Shown here: positions 7,601-11,260 of the stretch, piece by piece | How positions within the stretch are numbered: the first letter of the stretch is position 1 | Layout: every line of letters begins with the position of its first letter | Translations under genes and position numbers: made by a program | Assembly: GCA_004297235.1 (NCBI GenBank) | Contig: SCUR01000602.1 | Location: 1-11,260 of the forward strand | From: Candidatus Manganitrophaceae bacterium | Lineage (GTDB): Bacteria > Nitrospirota > Nitrospiria > SBBL01 > Manganitrophaceae | DNA: 11,260 bases | Reading direction: 5' to 3' | Notes under the pieces: model-generated | The model's input: the letters and a program-made list of their open reading frames with translations, nothing else | Told to the model about the DNA's origin: nothing | Database searches by the model: none

Positions 7601-7794
7601 CGGGTGATCTGGCTCTCGATGATCTCCGCCGAGGCGCCCGGATAGACGGTCCTCACCGAGACGACCGGCGGGTCGATCTTGGGATACTCCCGGACCGAGA
7701 GGCGGGTGAAGGAGATGACCCCCAGCAGCGTGAGCACCAGGCTCATCACCGTCGCCAAGACGGGCCGGCGAATTGAAATCTCGGGTAAATACAT
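4696..7794 (-). CDS. RND efflux pump permease, HAE1 (AcrB/MexB-like) family
   Basis: This is the inner-membrane, proton-driven pump of a tripartite exporter. Its 1032 residues are the usual length. The N-terminus (PEISIRRPVLATVMSLVLTL) leads into membrane segment 1 at about 11-31 and the YPGASAEIIE porter-domain start at 51-60. Residues 335-405 form membrane segments 2-4, including AIGLVVDDAIVMMEN with the proton-relay pair Asp400-Asp401. The matching lysine of the relay is Lys919 in VGLVTKNGILIVEFAN. The C-terminal half repeats the fold with LRPILMTSITAVLAAVPLA and ends in a short cytosolic tail. The ATG at 7794 has GGAG six bases upstream, inside the end of the adaptor gene, and only three bases separate the two genes, so the two are very probably cotranscribed and translationally linked. 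All relay residues are present, so it should be an active drug/organic-molecule pump rather than a heavy-metal (HME) one. The substrate cannot be read from sequence. Confidence 0.95.
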   Translation of the reverse strand: MYLPEISIRRPVLATVMSLVLTLLGVISFTRLSVREYPKIDPPVVSVRTVYPGASAEIIESQITRPIESALSGIEGIKVMKSISREEVSQITIEFVLNRDPDAAANDVRDRVARGRATIPQEALESIVQKIEADAQAVVWLAFSSDRHNPLEITDYADRFVKDRLQTLPGVATVIIGGERRYAMRIWLDRDRLAAFQMTPRDVENALRAQNVDVPSGRIESRFREFTVLTQTDLKTPDEFNRLVLREVNGYPVRLSDVGYAEVGSQDDRNAVRVNGKPAVGLGIVKQATANTLEVAEAVKAELPKISGGLPEGMKLQVAFDTSVFIDKSIKAVYHSIAEALILVVLVIFVFLRSFRATLIPFVTIPVSLIGGFIFMYAMGFSINILTLLALVLAIGLVVDDAIVMMENIYRRIEGGMPRLQAALEGSKEIAFAVIAMTVTLAAVFVPLAFITGTTGRLFIEFALTVAGAVMVSGFVALTLTPMMSGRILKHQTKHSRFYAVTERWFEAMNNGYRRMLVGSLRARWLVVLLGAAAAGASVFLFAALKSELAPLEDRGTIIGILLAPEGSTMAYTDGYARQVEDFYSTIPEINTYFMVIAPGLERPNPVNTALSFLSLKPWEERTRKQQEVAALLGPKMFGLPGVLAFPINPPSLGQNFRNPPVQLVVEANSYEELQTITDKLMAKMRANPGLANIDSDLKLNKPQLDVTINRDKAADVGAGIDDIGRTLQTLLGGLQVTRYKEQGEQYDVIVKLADKDRTNPADLTSIFVRGKNGQLVQLSNLVQVKEGVAPKELNHFNRLRSATISANLAPSYSLGEALTFLEKSSAEILPATAKIDFDGQSREFKEAGASLYFAFVLALVFIYLVLAAQFESFIDPFIIMLSVPLAVTGALLSLRLTGGTLNVYSQIGMVMLVGLVTKNGILIVEFANQIQEQGKDLREAVVEASVLRLRPILMTSITAVLAAVPLAVATGAGAESRQQIGWVVVGGLTVGTLLTLFVIPTAYTFFARKRATEESGAAIRTVDGLVHADRN

Positions 7795-7797
7795 CGC

Positions 7798-8925
7798 TTA
7801 CTCCGTTTTGGCCGCCTTCTCAGGCTGGCTCTCTTTGCTCCCCACCGTCGCCACGGGGGCGCCGTCGAACAGCTTCATCTGGCCGGCGGTAATGACCGTG
7901 TCTTGCGGGCCGACCCCTTCCACAATCTCGACCCGGCCTTCTTTCCGAAGCCCGAGGCGGACTTTCGTCAGCGCCGCTTTTCCGTCGACGATCCGGTAGA
8001 CGAACTTGTCCCCTCCCATCGGGACCACCGCCTGTTCGGGAACGAAGACGGCGTTTTCCCGTTGGCCGAGCAGGAGGACGACCCGGGCGAACATTCCCGG
8101 ATGAAGCTCCCCCTTCGGATTCGGAACCCGCGCCCGAACCAGGACGGTCCGCGAGGCCTGATCGATCCGAGCATCGATGGCATAAATCTTCCCTTCGAAA
8201 ATCCGATCGGGATACACGTCGACGCCGACCTGGACCGGCTGCCCGACCTGGAGCCGGTTCAGATAGATCTCCGGGATGCGGAAGTCGACCTTGATCGAAT
8301 CGATGTCCTCCAGATTGACGATCGGCTGCCCCGGCTGAAGATAGTCGCCGGGACTCACCTGGCGCAGGCCGAGACGGCCCGCGAAGGGGGCGCGGAGGAT
8401 CGATTTGTCGAGACGGACCTGCGCGAGGGAGAGGCTCGCCTCCGACTCCTTGAGCTTCGATTCGGCTTCGTCATAGACCCGCTGCGCGATCAACCCCTCC
8501 GTTTGGAGCTGCTTCGTCCGCTCGAAGTTCATCTTGTTCAGCGCGACCACTGCGGCAATCTGCTTGATCTGGGCCTGGAACTCCTCCGCGTTGATCGTCA
8601 GGAGCACCCCTCCCTTTCCGATCTTCTCCCCTTCGTTGAATTGAATCGCGCTGATCCGGCCGGCGATCTCCGATCGAATCACCGCCGACTCGTTCGCCTC
8701 CAGGGAGCCGACCGCGCTCACCTCCAGCCGTCCTATCCCGATTTGGGCCTGCGCCGCCTCCACCGGCATCGCCGGCGGACCGGCCGGGGCCGACGAAGCC
8801 GCCGGAGAGGGGGCCGGCTTTGCGGCGGTGCTTTTTCCCTCGCCGCAGCCGGTGGAGATCAACAACAGCAGGAGGAACGCCCCTATCTCTTTAAACACCC
8901 ACTGGGACTGAAATCGATGTATCAT
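7798..8925 (-). CDS. Periplasmic adaptor (membrane fusion protein) lipoprotein of the RND pump
   Basis: This protein bridges the RND permease and the TolC channel. From the ATG at 8925 it has 375 residues. An N-terminal hydrophobic segment ends in LLLLISTGC, so Cys27 is a likely lipidation site; Ser at -3 is unusual for a lipobox. An Ala/Pro-rich linker follows. The barrel-sandwich hybrid halves are at about 75-112 (SLEANESAVIRSEIAGRIS, then GEKIGKGGVL) and 175-205 (ILRAPFAGRLG, SPGDYLQPGQPIVNL), around a coiled-coil hairpin at about 115-172. The beta-barrel and membrane-proximal domains follow (LHPGMFARVVLL, VPEQAVV). A TTG two codons upstream (8931) is a possible start, but AGGGA is only three to four bases from it and about nine from the ATG. 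The TolC-family gene ends 17 bases upstream. Confidence 0.93.
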   Translation of the reverse strand: MIHRFQSQWVFKEIGAFLLLLLISTGCGEGKSTAAKPAPSPAASSAPAGPPAMPVEAAQAQIGIGRLEVSAVGSLEANESAVIRSEIAGRISAIQFNEGEKIGKGGVLLTINAEEFQAQIKQIAAVVALNKMNFERTKQLQTEGLIAQRVYDEAESKLKESEASLSLAQVRLDKSILRAPFAGRLGLRQVSPGDYLQPGQPIVNLEDIDSIKVDFRIPEIYLNRLQVGQPVQVGVDVYPDRIFEGKIYAIDARIDQASRTVLVRARVPNPKGELHPGMFARVVLLLGQRENAVFVPEQAVVPMGGDKFVYRIVDGKAALTKVRLGLRKEGRVEIVEGVGPQDTVITAGQMKLFDGAPVATVGSKESQPEKAAKTE

Positions 8926-8942
8926 CTTCAACCGTTCCCTTT

Positions 8943-10316
8943 CTATCGATTACTTGTCGATTCGCGGGGAGCGTTATTCCCCCGGCCCGCCGGGGCGGCC
9001 GCTTCATTCTCCGTACCGCGCGGCGGAATTAAATCGAGAAAGACGCCGACCGACTTCTCCACCTGAAGGATCGCCACCTCCCGGTCGTACGTGGTGTTGG
9101 CAAGCTGCCGCTCCGCGCTGATGAGGGCGGCGTTCGCATCGAGAACATCGATGTTCGTGGCGAGCCCCACGGCGAACTGCCGGGAGACCAGGGCGAAGTT
9201 CTCGCGGGCAAAAGCGACCTGCGCCTTGATCACGTCGACTTGGGAGGTGAGGGCGTTCAGGTTCAGCAGGGTCCGGCGGACCTCGACGGAAATCTGATCC
9301 GACAGAAGTTCCCTTTGGAGCACCTGCTGACGATAACGGGATTTCGCCTGCGCGAGCTCCGCCACCCTCAACCTCCCCTCAAAGATCGGGAAGCTCAATT
9401 TAAGGATCACCGATCGATCATTGGTGGTTACAAAGGAGGTCTCCGGATCTTGATCGATCCAGTTGTATCGCCCTTCAAGACTTAAGGTGGGGAAAAAGGT
9501 CCCTCTGGCGATATCGATCTGCTCTTTGGAGATCGCGATGTTCGTCGACTCCCGCGCAAGGTCCGACCGGCGTTCTTGGGCCGTTTTGATCCAGGCCGCC
9601 TCCGCCTGCTCGGAGAGGGTTAACGAAGGGGGATCGGCCGTTTCGAACGGCCCCTCGATCCGGGCAAAAAGGGCCAGTTGATCTTTGGTAATGGCCTGAT
9701 CATTTTGGGCCCGGATCAGTCGCGCGCGGGCGTCGGCCAGCTCCGCCTGGGCGCGCAGCACCACCGTCTTGATCGCCTCGCCGACCCGGAAGCGCTTCTC
9801 GGCATCGGTCAGATGGGCCTCCAAGCGTTTGACCTCGTTCAGCTCGATCTCGACATTGCGCTGCGCTTTGAGCGCCTCGTAATAAGCACGGGCGACATCG
9901 AAGAGAAGATTCTCCGTGGTCAGGCTCACATCAAGCTCCCCCCCCTTCACTCCCAGCTTGGCGCCCCGATAAGCGGCGCTCGCCCGACCCCCGGTATAAA
10001 GCGGCTGGCTGATGGTCAGGTTGAACTGTTTTTGTGACTCGGGAAGCAGGACGCCGAACGGACCTTCCCTCGCATCGTTGCGGCGCAGATAACTCGCGTC
10101 GGTGGTGACGCTCGGATAGAGGAAGCTCCGCGCCCGGTCGATCTCCCGCTCGGCCTGCACCAGCCCCTCGCGGGAGATCCCGATCCGCTCGCTTTCGGAC
10201 GCGGCCAGCCGGTAGGCCTCCTCCAGCGTGACGACCCGCTGCGCATATCCATTCGGATGATCGGCAAGGATCAGTCCGATCGACATCAGAAGCAAAACAG
10301 CCCCTCTCCAGATCAT
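8943..10316 (-). CDS. TolC-family outer-membrane efflux channel
   Basis: This is the outer-membrane exit duct; in this family it acts as a trimer spanning the outer membrane and periplasm. The 457 residues begin with a signal peptide (hydrophobic stretch at about 5-18, likely cleavage after GYA near 25) and no lipobox cysteine. Two homologous OEP-type halves follow, at about 28-215 and 235-430. Each has long alpha-helical stretches rich in Ala, Glu, Gln and Arg, and a strand-forming segment: SQPLYTGGRASAAYRGAKLG in the first half, LKLSFPIFEGRLRVAELAQA in the second. The phrase VGLATNIDVLDANAAL is a family hallmark. The C-terminal tail is a low-complexity Ala/Asn/Arg-rich stretch. The ATG at 10316 is preceded by AGAAGGG and six spacer bases. 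Its position between an ABC permease (21 bases upstream) and an RND adaptor (17 bases downstream) suggests it may serve both exporters. Confidence 0.95.
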   Translation of the reverse strand: MIWRGAVLLLMSIGLILADHPNGYAQRVVTLEEAYRLAASESERIGISREGLVQAEREIDRARSFLYPSVTTDASYLRRNDAREGPFGVLLPESQKQFNLTISQPLYTGGRASAAYRGAKLGVKGGELDVSLTTENLLFDVARAYYEALKAQRNVEIELNEVKRLEAHLTDAEKRFRVGEAIKTVVLRAQAELADARARLIRAQNDQAITKDQLALFARIEGPFETADPPSLTLSEQAEAAWIKTAQERRSDLARESTNIAISKEQIDIARGTFFPTLSLEGRYNWIDQDPETSFVTTNDRSVILKLSFPIFEGRLRVAELAQAKSRYRQQVLQRELLSDQISVEVRRTLLNLNALTSQVDVIKAQVAFARENFALVSRQFAVGLATNIDVLDANAALISAERQLANTTYDREVAILQVEKSVGVFLDLIPPRGTENEAAAPAGRGNNAPRESTSNR

Positions 10317-10337
10317 GGTTCACCCTTCTGCTAAATG

Positions 10338-11260
10338 TTATAGATCCCGTTTGAATGTTTTCATTGAGAGCGCAAACATCACCAGCGTAAAGCCGATCAA
10401 GAAAATAATATCCCCCTGGACCGCCCGCCAATCGGCCCCTTTGAAGAGAACCGATTTCAACGCATGGACGGAGTAGGTCTCCGGGTTCACCTTGCTGAAA
10501 GCGCGCAGCCACGCCGGAAAACTCTCCACCGGGTAGACCGCGCCGCTCGGGAAAAAGAAAATCACATTGAGAAACCCGCCGAGGAGCCCGACGATCCGGG
10601 GATGATCGACCCGCGACAGGAGCGCGCACATCATGCTCAGCAATCCCATCGCGGTGAGGATAATCACCAGCAGCACCGCCAGGAACGAGACCGCCCCCCC
10701 GGCGACCGGCACCTGCGTCATCCAGATCCCCGCGCCGAGGACCACCAGGGAGATCAGCGTCGTCACCAACACCCCGCTGATCAAGATTCCGAGAATCATA
10801 TCGATCTTCGTCAGCGGAGTCGAGAGATACGCCTCGTGCACCCCCAGGAACCGATCCATCACCAGATTAAACGCCCCGGTGATCATCGTCCCCATAAAGA
10901 TCGCCATGATCACCGCCCCCGGAACCAGCGACGCGTCGTAGTCGATCTTCCGATAGAGCTCGATCGGATACATCTGCGGGACCCGCGGATCGGACCGCAC
11001 CGGCAGGATATCCACTCTCAGCGCATTAAACGCCTCTAAGAGGCTCTGCTGCAGCGCCGCCGCCGCAACCGCCTCGGTGTTGTCGAGAACCAGCCCCACT
11101 TGCGGCGCCGTGCCGCGATCGCTGTTTTTTGAAAAGTCGGGCGGAATGACCACCGCCCCCTTGAATTTCCCCTCGCGGACCCCCTTCTCCGCCTCGGTCA
11201 CATCGGAAAGGTAGATCAGTTGCACGGTGTGCGGTCCGGGCTCGATCGGCTCCGCTCGAT
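10338..11260 (-). CDS. ABC-2 type transporter permease (partial, N-terminus off right edge)
   Basis: This is the membrane subunit of an ABC exporter of the ABC2_membrane_3/YhhJ-like type. The frame stays open to the window edge, and the GTG at 11225 is an internal valine in continuous coding sequence, so the N-terminus with the first membrane segment is missing. The visible part begins in the large extracytoplasmic domain, with GKFKGAVVIPPDFSKN and the helix-rich NTEAVAAAALQQSLLEAF. Counting from 11225, five membrane segments follow at about 100-125, 142-168, 175-202, 209-232 and 270-288. The conserved loop VESFPAWLRAFSKVNPETYS lies before the last one. The protein ends in a short basic tail (KTFKRDL). 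The ATPase and any HlyD-type adaptor would be expected to the right of the window. It shares the operon with the TolC-family gene 21 bases downstream. Confidence 0.9.
   Translation of the reverse strand, partial: RAEPIEPGPHTVQLIYLSDVTEAEKGVREGKFKGAVVIPPDFSKNSDRGTAPQVGLVLDNTEAVAAAALQQSLLEAFNALRVDILPVRSDPRVPQMYPIELYRKIDYDASLVPGAVIMAIFMGTMITGAFNLVMDRFLGVHEAYLSTPLTKIDMILGILISGVLVTTLISLVVLGAGIWMTQVPVAGGAVSFLAVLLVIILTAMGLLSMMCALLSRVDHPRIVGLLGGFLNVIFFFPSGAVYPVESFPAWLRAFSKVNPETYSVHALKSVLFKGADWRAVQGDIIFLIGFTLVMFALSMKTFKRDL

Noticed and set aside
4711..7776. Very long open frame (about 1021 codons) on the plus strand, opposite the RND permease
   Set aside because: The predicted product is extremely rich in Arg, Asp, His and Gln with no domain, the usual mirror of a GC-rich gene on the other strand. 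The RND gene has full family motifs.
7903..9066. Plus-strand open frame of 387 codons opposite the adaptor and the end of the TolC gene
   Set aside because: It has the same Arg/Asp-rich composition, no ribosome site and no domain; it spans two real genes on the other strand.

Overview
The window looks like chromosomal DNA from a diderm (Gram-negative-type) bacterium. It is clearly GC-rich, encodes a TolC-family outer-membrane protein, an RND pump and several exported proteins, and has readable sigma70-type promoters. The phylum cannot be fixed from this sequence alone. An environmental lineage such as Nitrospirota or a deltaproteobacterial group would fit, but that is a guess. I see no mobile elements, CRISPR arrays, tRNAs or rRNAs.

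Left part (1-2969, minus strand): a Cys/His-rich exported protein of unknown function is followed by nucleoside diphosphate kinase (ndk), which starts at GTG and has its own promoter. Next comes a phytoene-desaturase-like FAD oxidoreductase whose ATG overlaps the ndk stop codon in TAATG; it runs off the left edge.

Centre (2970-4695): a compact divergent promoter region separates the Cys/His-rich gene (minus) from lipM (plus), an octanoyltransferase of protein lipoylation. Convergent to lipM is a small membrane-anchored protein with a TonB-like N-terminus and a four-cysteine C-terminal module. It has a near-consensus promoter of its own.

Right part (4696-11260, minus strand): a tight export operon is read right to left. 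It holds an ABC-2 type permease (N-terminus beyond the right edge), a TolC-family outer-membrane factor, a periplasmic adaptor lipoprotein and an HAE1-type RND permease. Gaps are 21, 17 and 3 bases. Adaptor, RND pump and TolC make a complete tripartite efflux system. The ABC permease upstream suggests that an ABC exporter shares the same outer-membrane exit.

The least ordinary content is the 16-cysteine exported protein with repeated paired cysteines and Cys-His motifs, and the small four-cysteine anchored protein nearby. Neither matches a family I can name.
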